The translations under genes and the position numbers were made by a program. The notes beneath the pieces are model-generated. The model did not search any database, was not told the origin of the DNA, and was given only the letters and a program-made list of their open reading frames with translations. A DNA stretch of 64,000 bases from Ampelomyces quisqualis (Eukaryota; Ascomycota; Dothideomycetes; Pleosporales; Phaeosphaeriaceae), in NCBI GenBank assembly GCA_018398575.1, contig JAGTXZ010000021.1, forward strand, positions 62,001-126,000, given 5' to 3'. Below, piece after piece: positions 1 to 11,025 of the stretch. The first letter of the stretch is position 1; each line of letters starts with the position of its first letter.

Positions 1-619
1 CCAGACAAGGACTGTAAGCCACGAAGGCTAATGTCCCCGTCCGCAGTTCTCCGTGGCGCATTGCGATTCTCAGCCGCCACTTCACGCTTCGTCGCTCGAA
101 TGAGCTCGGCCGTCGGATCGTCGCTATCATACTCGTCCGATGCCGATTCGACCTCGCCGTCGGATTCCTCCGCTTTTTCGAGAGCGACGGGCTTCTGTGA
201 GGGGTGAGCAGTTGTAAACCCCCTTCTCGCCGGCCGAAACAAACCTCTTTCCGCTTCAAACCACCACCAAATTGCTTTCGGATAGGCCGCATTTCCTCCT
301 CTTCCTCCTCGGATTCGTCCACTGCATCGATCTCTGCAAAGCCTGCGTGTTTGACCTGCAGCGCCTCTTGGCGTTTTCCAGCCAGCGGATCTGTAAAGCT
401 CAACACCCATTTGGTCTCACCTGCGTGCTGGGCCGCCTTGTCGAGCGCCTCTTGCTGCTTCTTCTCTTCAGCTGCCAGCGCCGATTGCAAGATTTCGTGA
501 TCCGGCGTTCCTGGCGTGCCTGGAGCGGACTGTCCGTGGGAAAGACGCGCCTTTTTCGAGGGCGGCCCTTTGGGCGTGGATGGTGACGATGCCGTGGCTC
601 TGTGAGCGGAGCGTTGCAT
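1..619 (-). CDS. Charged, probably nuclear protein, N-terminal part (runs off left edge)
   Basis: Two exons can be read: 619-245 and 194 to beyond base 1, separated by a 50 nt GT-AG intron (195-244) with donor gtttgt and acceptor ctcacag; the phase is preserved. The ATG at 619 follows an in-frame stop. The N-terminus is rich in Ser, Pro, Thr and Lys; about residues 50-70 form a helical Glu/Lys/Gln/Ala segment ending in a conspicuous ETKWVLSF motif; then comes a Glu run and a basic LKRKEK stretch, and later an acidic SDGEVESASDEYDSDD patch. The charge pattern resembles nucleolar or chromatin-associated proteins, but I do not recognise the family. The stop lies outside the window. The gene is supported by the uninterrupted frame and the clean intron; function is unknown. 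Confidence 0.7.
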   Translation of the reverse strand, partial: MQRSAHRATASSPSTPKGPPSKKARLSHGQSAPGTPGTPDHEILQSALAAEEKKQQEALDKAAQHAGETKWVLSFTDPLAGKRQEALQVKHAGFAEIDAVDESEEEEEEMRPIRKQFGGGLKRKEVCFGRREGGLQLLTPHRSPSLSKKRRNPTARSNRHRTSMIATIRRPSSFERRSVKWRLRIAMRHGELRTGTLAFVAYSPCL

Positions 620-1261
620 GAACTGTATTCATGAGTGATCCGGCGGAACAGGAAACGCGCCAACTGACCTTCATCGTCATCAGACGACTCGACATTGTCT
701 TTGGCGGGTTTGACGCCATGGTTGCGACCGTAGATTGGGTGCTGTCCGAGTCGTGCAAGTGTCAGTGCAGCCAATGTCTGGTCTTTGGACAGGACAGTCG
801 TGGAACAACGCGACCAAGAGCGACAGCGACTTCAACTTTCGGGTGGCCCGTGCACGCTACCGGTAGCGCCCGTCTTATCGATTGCGACCGCTCCGCTCGA
901 GCTTCCCTTTCGGGTCGTGCGGGTCACCGCCATGCCAGAGCCCCAACGAGCAGATCAAGTACATCGCCCAAAGTAGGAAAGTCTACACTTGCAGCAAGTG
1001 TGGAAGTCTAGGACCATGGACAAAAGCATGTATTCTCGCTAGCATCTACGGCTTGTCCTGCGCTCAACTGCTTGATATGTTTTCCCAAATAGGTTAGGAT
1101 TGCACTCCAGTGTGCCGCGTCAACCCACGCCCCCAAAGTCCGTCATTGTACGAATTTACAGTGAAGGAATCATCGTGTACGGGAGCAGACTTTTCGATTG
1201 CTATCAAGCTGTAGCAAGGCGTGTTGGTTTGCGTTTACATTGTTCATGCGTCATGTGTCGT
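620..1261. other. Intergenic, upstream of the partial gene
   Basis: Only short overlapping frames without domain signal or consistent splice sites are present. It probably holds the promoter of the minus-strand gene ending at base 619. Confidence 0.5.
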
Positions 1262-1543
1262 TCAACTCGGACTTGGTGGACTGCGTGATTTTGCTTTCGA
1301 GAAGAGAGATAGCTTGAGTTGCTGGTAAGCTTCGATTGCAGCCTTCCGGGACTGTACGTCCTCGTCCGAAAGCATAGGCGATTGTGACCTGCGCTCAGGC
1401 AATGATGATTGCCACGATGAGATTGTCGACGTTCGACTTGGTGTCAAGTATGGCCGTGATGTGTGAGCTGTGATTGAGGTCATTGATGCTGACGATGAAG
1501 TGGAGGCTTGTGAAGCAGGGGACCGATTTGAGCGAGGAGACAT
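1262..1543 (-). CDS. Small Ser-rich hypothetical protein (93 aa), weakly supported
   Basis: A 93-codon frame with ATG at 1543. The first two thirds are Ser/Thr/Pro/Arg-rich and look disordered; the last third contains a helix-like segment (SDEDVQSRKAAIEAYQQLKL) followed by a basic Ser/Pro tail. Composition is more protein-like than the surrounding shadow frames, but there is no recognisable domain, and I found no flanking exon. It could be a small orphan gene, the last exon of a longer gene, or chance. Confidence 0.35.
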   Translation of the reverse strand: MSPRSNRSPASQASTSSSASMTSITAHTSRPYLTPSRTSTISSWQSSLPERRSQSPMLSDEDVQSRKAAIEAYQQLKLSLFSKAKSRSPPSPS

Positions 1544-3343
1544 GTTTGATCAACTGGCGGGGCGCTCTTCAGCAACTTATATACAATGTATCAAGTTGGC
1601 AACCGACTATACCTAGCGCATCGGCTCGAAACGACCTCACACAATTACGGGACGGGATTTCACCGCTTAAGCAAATGGAATCATCTGCACGACAACGCAT
1701 CCAAGGTTAAGCCGGGTATTGGATGGCGTGGCAGTCGACGTCGCAACAAGAGAACGGGACAAGGCGAGCGAAACACCGGCTAGGCAAAGACGCCCAATAG
1801 AAGCGTGCTTGTGAAACAGACCCTGATCGCCTTTCGTAAATCATGCATTTGAGGATGGAGACTCACGCTGCACGCACGCATTTGACAAATTCTGCAAGTT
1901 AAGGGGTGTCAAAATGCGCTTGCGTGCGCACATGAAGGTAGTCTAGTCTGTGGGTGGTGAGGTATTCCAAATACCGCCACCAGGACTTTGCACTAAATGG
2001 ACCTCACTAGTGCAACACCAGAGGCTCAGAACACGACACATGGTCGCGCGCGTCTTGCTAGCTTATACTTGCAAACGAGGAAAAGCACCTCGTGCTCTCC
2101 AGCCAATACGGGACCTCTGCTGCTCTCGCGGGAGAAAGTGGCGAGTTTTAGTCGCTTGGTAGCAGATGGCATCGTACGACGTTGACAACATCGACCTTGT
2201 TAGACGATGCGATCCAAAAGTCATACACGAATAATGATCCGACTGTGATTCCAATGCACATAGATCGGTGCCTTGGGCATTGGAAGCACAACTTCGATCA
2301 GTGCGGCACTTCTATGCATGCACTTTTACACATACGATGCGAGTCAGGCTGAAGGCTTGGGAAGGTTTAGGCCTGGAAGCCTGATATGCAACCTCAAGGC
2401 GGCGGACATCACATCCTGTCCCGTGCCGCAATGACTGGAGAGTATTTGAGTTGACATGCATACAGACACCTGCCCAGGTAGGTACCCACATCGCATGCTG
2501 TATGTCTGTAGGGAGGCATCAGAAGCACGTATCTGCCTAAGTGGCTCTCTTGTTTGCCGGAAATCTACTCGCTCGTGGAGCGGCCAACGCGATATGACAC
2601 ACACCTATTCTGGATGCCATGGAAACGATGGTTCTCCGCCGTCGGCTGCGCTGCATCAATTAACAGATTTTTCGTTCATGGGCTGGAATCTCACGGACTG
2701 CTGCACCCGCGTGATCTGGGGCCTACACTTTACGCGGCTGGTCATACCGGCAACGATCGGAATACTTCTTGAGGCTACATTTATAGCACGCACGAATGCT
2801 GCCGTTGATACTAGGGGCAAGTCCACGGGCTCGCTCCGCTTAGCCTACCACCCGACACACCATAAGCCCCTCCGTGTACGTACAAGTCCTCATGAGCGAA
2901 TAACATACAGAATGAATCAAAAAAAATCATGAGGTGAGGCCCGAGAGTCTCTGCTCCGGCACATTTCTTCGTTTTTTCATTGTCTTTTCCCTCGCTGACC
3001 ACCGGAGAGCCTTGGCAAGTGCTACACACAACCCCTCTCACGAACCATGGTTCTTACAACCGTTTACCCACAGAAATCTCACAGTTCGACCAATGCCATG
3101 ACGATAACGAATAACGGTCCGCATCGAGACTCGCACTTCACTCCCCCTTCTCCATGATCTCGCTGTGTGACACGTTCTCGCAGCAGGTAGCACTGCATCC
3201 CTTGCCCGATAATCTCTTTGTTGACTTGTGGCCTGCATCATGTCAACCAGACTTGAAATCTCAACACCTCATGGCTTTTCAGATCCGTTTTCCCGTCCTG
3301 TTCTTGTTCCTCATGAGGTCTATGCCCGCCACACATTTCCACA
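1544..3343. other. Gene-poor intergenic stretch
   Basis: About 1.8 kb without a convincing gene. The longest frame (2456-2932, plus) has mixed composition, no domain and no splice pattern. Confidence 0.5.
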
Positions 3344-4785
3344 ATGCATCACCACTCGCCTTCATGGTACATACTATCGCCTGCGGCAACGGCGCATATA
3401 TCCTACGATGCCCTCATCCCCGCCGCCATGTTGACTTCTCTCGCAACGTGCTTGGTGGCGCTGCGCTGGTACAGTCGAATCAAGTGCCGGCCAGGACATG
3501 TTGCGTGCGAAGATTGGTTCATCAGTGTTGCCATGGTACGTTTTCGCAAACACGCAGCAGAGCAAAAGACACGTGCATGCATGGTCATGATGAATCGGCG
3601 AGACTAACCATGTTACGAGCAGATACTATCAATATGTTTCACCGCGCTCATCGGCGGAGGCAAGCACCCCACCCGCAACAACCCCTTCATTGGCCCAGAC
3701 TTGCTTAACGCAAACCCCCAGAAATCCTACTCGACCGCCAAAACAACGACCGCCAAGATGGCAAAAAGGCTAATCTAAGCATCTTGCTCAAAGTACGTGA
3801 TCCCATCCTGCCTTCAATCTCATGTCATCTGTCCTACTAACACGTCCAATGTAGATGATTTTCACGCAGTCCCTTCTCTACCACCTCTCCATCGCCCTTA
3901 TCAAATCCTCCTTCATCCTCCAGTACACACGCCTCTTCTCCCTCATCCCGTTTGTCACACGCACATGCCACATTCTGCTCGTCATGATCCTCGGCGCCGC
4001 AGCCTGGGGCGTCTTCGGCGTCATTTTCATGTGCAGGCCGACCCGGAGTTACTGGGACTTGGGCGTCCCTGGGTCGTGTTTGAGCGCAGAAGACCACTTC
4101 TTTAGCACGAGCGTGTTGGGCATTGTGATCGATTGGGCGATTTGGATTCTGCCGATTCCCGTGGTGGGAAGGCTGAGGTTGCCGAGGAGGCAGAAGATGG
4201 GGTTGGTCGGGGTGTTTGGGCTTGGGGGCATGTAAGTCGCTTTTCTTCTAGGGTTAAAGATGTAGCGCAAAGTTGATGCTGATCAAATGTGGGGCAGTGT
4301 GTGCATCGTGAGTATCCTGCGGTTGGTGCTTGTGCATCATTTTGCGCATTTGGGACGGGTTACTAGTATGTCGCTTCCTCACCGTTGTCAAGACAGATGG
4401 CCTTCAAATCACTTTGTAAGATCCAGCTGATGGGATGACAGGGGCCGGGACATTCGCAATGATATGGTCTGCAATCGAACTCAATGTCGCCATCATATGT
4501 GCCTCACTGCTCGTCTTGAAACCACTCTTCGCACGCTTCATACCAGCCATCGTTTCAGAACAGCCCATGTCCGCGAGAGAAGATGCGAGGCTGTGGGCAG
4601 GATTGGGAGGGCTGAGACACCTTGCGGACACAGAGGCTGCAGTTGAGGACGAGGAAGAGAAGGAAGATAATCATGGGAGAAGAGATACCGCTGTGGCAAT
4701 GGATGAGAGGGAAATCAGGCGAGTTGCTTTACCCGCCAGGACGTGGCATCCAAGGAGAGAGTTGGGGAGACGGAAGTCTTTTTGA
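3344..4785 (+). CDS. PTH11-type (fungal rhodopsin-like) seven-helix membrane receptor
   Basis: A six-exon model keeps frame throughout and gives 362 aa: 3344-3535, 3623-3659, 3722-3792, 3855-4231, 4298-4365, 4442-4785. Features of the Pth11/rhodopsin-like fungal family are visible: a first helix followed by a basic loop and the conserved EDW after it, a helix with YHLSIALIKSSFILQYTRLF, a CRP motif after the next helix (MCRPTRSYWD), and the WSAIELNVAIICASLLVLKP segment in the last helix, followed by a charged cytoplasmic tail. No CFEM domain is present. Family members are thought to act as plasma-membrane G-protein-coupled sensors, with ligands mostly unknown. Intron 2 (3660-3721) uses a GC donor (GAG|gcaagc); splicing it restores the frame. 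Converges on the next gene 92 bp away. Confidence 0.82.
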
Positions 4786-4877
4786 CGATCATTCCATTGT
4801 TGGCTTGTGGAATCCATGCGATGCCGCTGTGTATGTGCACCTCAAAGCCGTGCTTCCTGGCCACCGTCTTCGTCGAG

Positions 4878-5431
4878 TCACATCTTCTCACCCTGAATCG
4901 TCGCCACGACCTTCCTTGTGTGCTTAGAGTCCCGGAATTCCAGGTACCAGATGCCCTGCCATGTGCCTGTGTTCAGCCTGCCGTTGGTGATTGGTATGGT
5001 CACGCTCGCGCCCACAAGCGCTGATTTCACATGCGCAGGCATATCATCACTCCCTTCAGCATCATGGCGATACAACCCCTTCCTACTCCCCTTGTCCTCT
5101 GGCACGATCCTGTCGAGCGCATCGCTCATATCGGCGCGCACATCCGAGTCGTAGTTTTCGTTGAGCGATAGCGCGCAAGAAGTGTGCTGGATGAAGAGGT
5201 TGAGCAGGCCGGTCTTGTAGGTTTTGATTTCGGGAAGGGAGGAGAGGATTTCGTCGGTTATGAGGTAGGAGCCGCGGGACCGGGAAGAAAGTGTGAGGGA
5301 CTTTTGAAACCTGGTGGAGTGTATGATCAACATAAGTAGGGTCGAGAGGAATTGCGCCGACTGCGAATCATTGCGCTCTTGCAAGGATTCGCACGTGATT
5401 ATTCAGATATGTGTGGGGCTTACCAAGACAT
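4878..5431 (-). CDS. YjbQ/UPF0047 family protein
   Basis: Exon 1 encodes MSW (5431-5424), exon 2 is 5310-4878; the 113 nt intron has gtaagc and ccaccag ends, and the joined product is 146 aa, a normal length for the family. Characteristic blocks are GLLNLFIQHTSCALSLNENYD, the MPAHVKSALVG stretch and TGTWQGIWYLEFRD, forming the small trimeric beta-sandwich fold with conserved His residues. Bacterial YjbQ has been linked to weak thiamine-phosphate synthase activity; the eukaryotic role is unclear. The frame is open upstream to an ATG at 5635 (see findings), so an N-terminal extension with a hydrophobic segment cannot be excluded. MSW is preferred because it matches family length. Confidence 0.85.
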
Positions 5432-6361
5432 TGTTGGTGCTGGAACACAGATATTTGGACTCGTGCACACAACGCTTCCGCGCTGTTGGGCGGCAGGAAA
5501 CACGTAATTCACGACCGATCGGTAGGGCGCCCAGGCGATTGACACAAATGTGGCTGGGAATAGGGCGAGCAGGAAACAAACAGCTATGAGGAAGGTGCTG
5601 AGAGGCGAGATGGAGGAGTGGTGTTGCGATGGCATGGTGGAGGACTGCTGGGCTTGGGAAAACTTGAGATGACGTCGGGGTGCGGGGAGGAAAGGAAAGT
5701 TTAGCCGAGCCCATCAGTTCTTTCTGCACTTGAGTGTATCCGCGTATTGATGTCCAAGACACGCTCAGCCTTTCGCCGTCGCCCTACAAGAGTCGTTAAA
5801 TAGACGACCCACAGTGCGGTTTTGCTTCGACGTGTACGTTGCCTGATGTGTGCATGTCGAGAGCCGGTGTAGTGGTAGGATACCATCCCTCGAATTGTAC
5901 GAGTCCCGCAGCACACGCAAGGAGGAGAAATATCTGGACGTTCTCTTACTATGCACCAACGACGACGGCCGCACTTAGCTTCGAATTGGGCTCTTGGAGT
6001 ACGCTCGTCCGTTTTGGTTCAATGGAGATGCGGTCGAGGAGACAGTTACTATCATGTCGCACAACGAGCATGCGATGATGCCCATTGGAAACGAAGAAAA
6101 GCCTCCAAAGGCTAGCTCTTTTCAGTCTAACTTTGGCGTGATGAGTTTGATCTTGTCCAGCCTCAGCAACGGCCATAGTGTTTGACCGGTGTTGTGGGAC
6201 GGGGAGAAAAGATAGACGACTTGGCTGTAACGTTCGCACGTGGCCCGCGGAACTAACATAGCTTTGGAGCATTGCAGATATCTTTCAGCATTCAATTTTG
6301 CACATGGCGTAAAACCCATATGTACAAATGTCTCATCTTTCCATTGCTATCTCTGGCACAT
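5432..6361. other. Intergenic between YjbQ-like and NDUFS6-like genes
   Basis: Contains only short, mutually overlapping frames. Bases 5870-5915 resemble a tRNA A box followed by part of a T loop, but there is no anticodon arm. It should hold the promoter of the YjbQ-like gene and the 3' end of the complex I gene. Confidence 0.5.
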
Positions 6362-7154
6362 TCATCGCTGGCCAAGTGGCTCATCTGTGACCCTCTGTGA
6401 CTCGCCGACCTCCGCTACGTCGCCAGTAGGCTCTAGTGGGTATCCGAGTTCCTCTGCTGGGAGTGATTGGAGGTGCTTTCGGTGATGTTTGTGAGCCTAA
6501 TCGAAGTTAGTGTCTGCTTTCATGTTCGATGTACGACTTCTCGGTCGAGTTCAGCGCAAGGGTGGAGCATACAAATGGAAGACCGCAGTATGTGCACCAG
6601 CAAATCTGGGGCTTGTCCACGTTGATGAAGATCCTTGGATGTCCGAGTGGGCCCCCTCCACCGTCGCAAGATACGATTCGGTCGTGTGTCCAGCGAACGG
6701 GTTGCTTGTGGATAAGCTCGATGGCTGCGTATGGGCGGGGCTGTCCAGGCTGGTGTTAGCTAATGTAGCCCCAACAAGAGTCCTTTAACAATCTCCGATT
6801 CCCATGACGCCTTCTCCATGGATTTTGACACACCTGGTCCTCCATAATACTCTGTTCAAACCTCGGCCCACTCATCGCAACCTCCCTCGGCTGCTGACTC
6901 CTGCTCCAAATGCCCTTATAATTTGGCGCCTGCTGCGTCCTCATGCGCTCTCCATCCACCACGTCTTCCTGCAACACTTTATCGAACGAGCCTTCAGATG
7001 ACGTCTCCAGCGCATTGGTCTCGGAAACGTTGGGCTTGGCGGCGCGCTCGACGGGGTCGTTGGCAGGGACTTGCTGCGAGGTCGTGGTGTTGGAGACGTA
7101 GCGGACGGCGGGCGCACGCAAGGCGCGAGAGGCACGGAGGGTGCGGACGAACAT
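6362..7154 (-). CDS. NDUFS6: NADH:ubiquinone oxidoreductase zinc-binding subunit (NDUFS6 type)
   Basis: Three exons, 7154-6834, 6749-6573 and 6496-6362, give 210 aa in frame. The protein begins with a basic, hydroxylated presequence (MFVRTLRASRALRAPAVRYV) typical of mitochondrial import. The middle exon holds the hallmark segment: PVRWTHDRIVSCDGGGGPLG, then HPRIFINVDKP, then CWCTYCGLPF. The Cys, His and paired Cys residues are the expected zinc ligands. The last exon starts AHKHHR. NDUFS6 homologues (NUMM in Yarrowia) sit at the Q-module/N-module junction of complex I in the matrix arm and act late in assembly. An in-frame ATG at 7286 would add 44 residues, but the presequence supports 7154. 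Divergent from the acetolactate-decarboxylase-like gene. Confidence 0.93.
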
Positions 7155-7578
7155 TTCGAGTGTAATTGGGCACCCGATTGCAGTGGTGAGGTTGGTGTGA
7201 TGGAGCTCCGTGCCGGATGCCAAGGATGGGTTAGTCAGCGGGATGTGCCTTACTTCGATTCGCTGCTTTCCACCTACAACCAACACCGGTGCAGAAGGGA
7301 CCTCACATTAAGCCGTCATTTTCATAATGTGAGAGATCACCAATCAGTTTTGTGCAGCACATGTACGATAAAGCTTGATATGAAGCGCTTAGCAGCACTG
7401 GAACAGCGGAAATCCGTACAAAACATCGATCCGTCTATGTGGCGCTCATCTTGCCCGGCTCTCCTCCACGTGCCGACAGTTTGAGGATGCCATCCTGCAT
7501 ATCAACTCGAAATCATACCCAAACACCTACATCACCCGATCCCATCTCCAGATCCACCTTGATAATTCCTCCTTCACA
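7155..7578. promoter_or_regulatory. Divergent promoter region, complex I subunit / ALDC-like gene
   Basis: A 424 bp gap between two divergently transcribed genes. No specific element is assigned with confidence. Confidence 0.5.
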
Positions 7579-8217
7579 ATGGTCCCTTCAATTCCAAACG
7601 ACATATTCCAATTCTCCACCCTCGCTGCCCACGCCTCCGGCTTTCATACCGGCCAACCGCACACCCGTGACCTAACCTCACACGGCACACACGGCATCGG
7701 CATCTACGAAGACCTGTCCCTCATGATTCTTCTCGACCGCAGCGCCTACGCCATCCGAAAAGACGGCACAGCTGTTCCTGCACCACTAGACGATAAACTA
7801 CCGTTTGCAATGGTCACGGTTTTCCAACCAACGTATCGGATCAAATTACCGAGTCTGAGCTTGGAGGAATTAGAATCGTTGGTCGAAGCGCAAGACTTGG
7901 GTGTCGCAAGGGGCGTGAATACGCTTATGCCGTTCCAAATCAGCACGACGTTTTCGTCGGTGGCGTTGGAGCAAGGTGGTTCGCTGCATGGGGTTGAAGG
8001 CACGATTTTTGGGTATGTCGTGCCGAAGTGGATGAGGGAGATCAGTGGGCCGAGGATCCATGCGCATTTTTTGAATGAGGAGGAGAGTAGAGGTGGTAGG
8101 ATCGAGGGGTTTGAAGTCGAGGGAGAGGTGCAGTTGGGTTTTGCGAAGTGTGGGAGGTTTCATTTGGGGTTTCCGCAGGGGCCCGAGTGGGAGGATGTTA
8201 GGCTCTCGAGTGATTGA
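7579..8217 (+). CDS. Alpha-acetolactate decarboxylase-like protein
   Basis: A 212 aa uninterrupted ORF. The second half matches the alpha-acetolactate decarboxylase fold: VEGTIFGYVVPKW, then RIHAHFLNEEESRGGRIEGF and FAKCGRFHLGFP. In bacterial AlsD/BudA the metal is held by H-x-H plus the His of a GGHV motif. Here the H-x-H is H161/H163, but the third position is Arg174 (GGRI). The region around the usual R-T-V-P segment is also shortened, making the protein smaller than bacterial enzymes (roughly 235-285 aa). The parent enzyme converts 2-acetolactate to acetoin; whether this one does is uncertain. It could be a divergent fungal subfamily with another substrate. Converges on the UNC93-like transporter. 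Confidence 0.78.
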   Translation: MVPSIPNDIFQFSTLAAHASGFHTGQPHTRDLTSHGTHGIGIYEDLSLMILLDRSAYAIRKDGTAVPAPLDDKLPFAMVTVFQPTYRIKLPSLSLEELESLVEAQDLGVARGVNTLMPFQISTTFSSVALEQGGSLHGVEGTIFGYVVPKWMREISGPRIHAHFLNEEESRGGRIEGFEVEGEVQLGFAKCGRFHLGFPQGPEWEDVRLSSD

Positions 8218-8343
8218 GCTCGTGGGCTGGGTTGCGTAAGCTTAGTTTGATTGTTACTACCATGATCAAGCTTTTAACACTGCACTGGAAACAATGCAAC
8301 GCAGCATCTACTGTCGGTTTGAAAGGTCTCAACGACTTCCGTA

Positions 8344-9872
8344 TCAAAGGCGACTATCCCTCCTGCGCGCGTCACCAGCACCATCTCCGACATCCTTGTC
8401 CTCCGCAGAAAACTCCGTGTCCCCCTTGCGCTCATCGACTGGTCGCTCAGGTACAAGGAACGTTGCCGCGAATGTCGATGGTATGGTGATCGTGAACATG
8501 ACAAACGCAACGATCAAATTGACCATCGGTTTGATCTTGGTAGCTCCAATGCCGAACGACAAACAAGATCCAACCGACTCGAAAGACCTAAGCAGACCTA
8601 CGGCGAGTGTGAGAGTCTCGATGTCGTCAAAGTACGCACCAAGAATCCAGTATACGAACATGTAATGAGACTCATTCATGAATCTAGGACACGGTCAGCT
8701 TGTTTTTGTGATGCTTTCCTGCAAACACTTACCGGAATAGCACATTGACTGCAAAGCCTCTACCAAACCCAGGTAATTCCCAGTCCAAAGTGACCTTTGG
8801 CTCTGCTTCGGAGTATAACTTCTCGTTCGCCACCTGCCATCCAAATAGTGCCAATATCAGCACCGCAAAGATACTCCATGTGATCTTCGCAAGTGCAGGA
8901 CGACTGAAGTGTTTCGTGTCGTAGAACCAGCCCCAGAAAATGTTGGCAGCCGTAGCTGCGATGCCAGATGTCAATGCACCAAGTGTACGAGCGCGGACGG
9001 AGAAGTAGCGAGTCAGGTAGATGCCTTGGTATGTGTTGTTCCAGTTGAAACCGATCATGACGGGAATGAGGAGGAAGAAGCGCTTATCTTTCAACAGTGC
9101 GAACCATCGTCTTGCCTCTTTCATTACGGCCTTATTCTTTGTAGGATCTGCAACTTTGCGGCCATCGCTGTGGATGACTTTTTGAGGCGGTGACACCAGA
9201 AGGGCGAGCGGAAGTCCAAGACATTGCAGTGCGATGAGCACCAGGTATGTCGAATACCCAACCTTGCCTCTTTGGCCGCTCTTGTAATTCAGCGACAACT
9301 GAATCGAGGATCCGAGCAGTTGTCCGAGTTCCCGTAGACCGAGCCAGATACCCGTGAATTTTCCGCGGTTGTGAACATCTGCGTAGCCGAGTGCGATGGC
9401 GCCTTCTGATGCCCACAGTGCAGAGGCGGCAAGACCACAAGTTGCGCCACCAACGAGGACGAACCATTCAGTCCCGTATCGGTTATTGACGTAGAGGGAT
9501 GCGCTGTATGGCGCATAGCCTAAGGTTCCAAGGATGAGGACAGTTTTGAGACCAATCTTGTTGGCTAAAATGGCGAAGACCGAGCAGCCGAAGACCATGA
9601 TTCCAAATGTCAGGGAGTTTGCGCCGTTGACGAGATATGGCTCTTGTTGGCCTCCTGCTCCGACGTCTTGTCGCTTGTGAGTACTTGCAGCCGAGAAGAA
9701 GGACTATGAGCTCACTGTTTAGTGCATTCCAGATTCCGGGCTGTGTGAAGGAGATGAATCCCACAACAATAACGTTGAACAGCGGACTTCTGTACCACCG
9801 CGTGAAGCGTGAAACATTCTTTGGTGTCGCATCTGCGTGCTCGACCTCCGGGTCGACGACTTTGTACGACAT
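8344..9872 (-). CDS. UNC93-like major facilitator superfamily transporter
   Basis: Exons 9872-9716, 9666-8733 and 8683-8344 give 476 aa with consistent phases. The start (MSYKVVDPEVEHADATPKN) is a short cytosolic tail. The splice join restores the family block FTQPGIWNALN..GAGG, followed by EPYLVNGANSLTFGIMVF. Further signatures include GATCGLAASALWASEGAIAL and NRGKFTGIWLGLRELGQLLG; about eleven to twelve hydrophobic helices are visible, ending in a charged tail. Fungal UNC93-like proteins are plasma-membrane MFS members of largely unknown substrate. The introns use ordinary gtgagc and gtaagt donors. Divergent from the PhoD gene across 1.15 kb. Confidence 0.88.
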
Positions 9873-11025
9873 GCTGAGAATGTCGAAGAAAAGGCTCGAG
9901 ATTACCTACACCACAAGAGAAGGATACTTCTCGCTCTTATACTGCCGCAGCAACAATCATCCGATAAACGCCCAGCAGGTCCAGCATTGCTCTCAACCAC
10001 GCCTCTTCATGCATTCTCGCTTTGCGATAGGTCAGATCTGCTGCCAAAGACAGAACAGGTTAGTCCTGTATGGCGTTATACATCTATTCGATGAGACAAT
10101 GCTAAGCGAGAAAAGGTGCTTGGAACGCGCATCGTAGCTGCAACGTGCTGCTTGGCCCTCGAGCTTTGCCAAGTAGAGAAGCGCAGTCTTCGACCCTTTG
10201 TCGAGGCCGAGGCTTGCATACACTTGGAAGAACTTTGGACGAAGAAAGAGTTGACCATGTCGGAAGCGCGATAACGACCCTTCCCACTTACACTGATTAG
10301 ATGAGAGCCACCATTGTTAGGCGAATGACGTTTTCTAGTTGTGTTCTTGTCGTCTAGTAGCGACTCGCAATTGCTTAACACGACATTGTGGCGAAACTGA
10401 GCTGCGTCGAACTGCCTGCACGTCGATCGCAAGGCGGATGTGCAATCAGCCAATGACGGCGCTTCGACTCTTACAGGAAGGTTGGATACTGGGTGGCTGC
10501 AGTTCTGATACACAGGACGCATTCATCACCTGGATGGTTTTTGAAACGCAATCGTGAACAAACGGCATGGGTCTATTCATGAGTTCAACGTGATGAAGCT
10601 AGACGTTGGTGACTTGGAAGCCGGCCTTGAGTACGAAGTAAGGTGGATGGTTTGTGTTCATATGGGAGAACGATGAACCCCATTCAGTAGCACCAGTCGT
10701 GTCTAATGCTTGCCCAGAAAGCTTTGAGAGGTAACAATTTTGGTGCAAACAATGGTGATGTGAAGGAAATCGGAGAGAGGGAGAAGATTCTCGCAGCACA
10801 GTTGCTTGGAAGTAATCGTCGACGTCGCAAATCGCATTCGGTCGGCGCTGGGTGAGCTAAGCTGACTTTGCTGAGTCAGGGCCACCAGGACCGTGCGTTT
10901 TCTGACGTCATGTGTCAGCGCGAAGCACCGTCTTTCACGAGCGTGAAGAAGCTCCCGCGTGATTGCCTCACCGTCAAACACCACCAAGGCATTTACTATC
11001 GGGAAATGATAGTCATCTGGTAGCC
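9873..11025. promoter_or_regulatory. Intergenic between divergent UNC93-like and PhoD-like genes
   Basis: About 1.15 kb with no convincing coding frame; a 148-codon minus frame at 10076-10522 lacks domain signal. It presumably contains both promoters. Confidence 0.5.

Noticed and set aside
2456..2932. 158-codon plus-strand ORF
   Set aside because: Mixed composition, no domain, no splice context; overlaps equally long frames on both strands.
5868..5916. tRNA-like stretch (gccggtgtagtggtaggatacc ... acgagtcccgc)
   Set aside because: It resembles an A box and part of a T loop, but there is no room for an anticodon arm and no acceptor-stem pairing.
10076..10522. 148-codon minus-strand ORF between UNC93-like and PhoD-like genes
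   Set aside because: No motif or homologous feel, and no convincing extension by splicing; lies where two promoters are expected.
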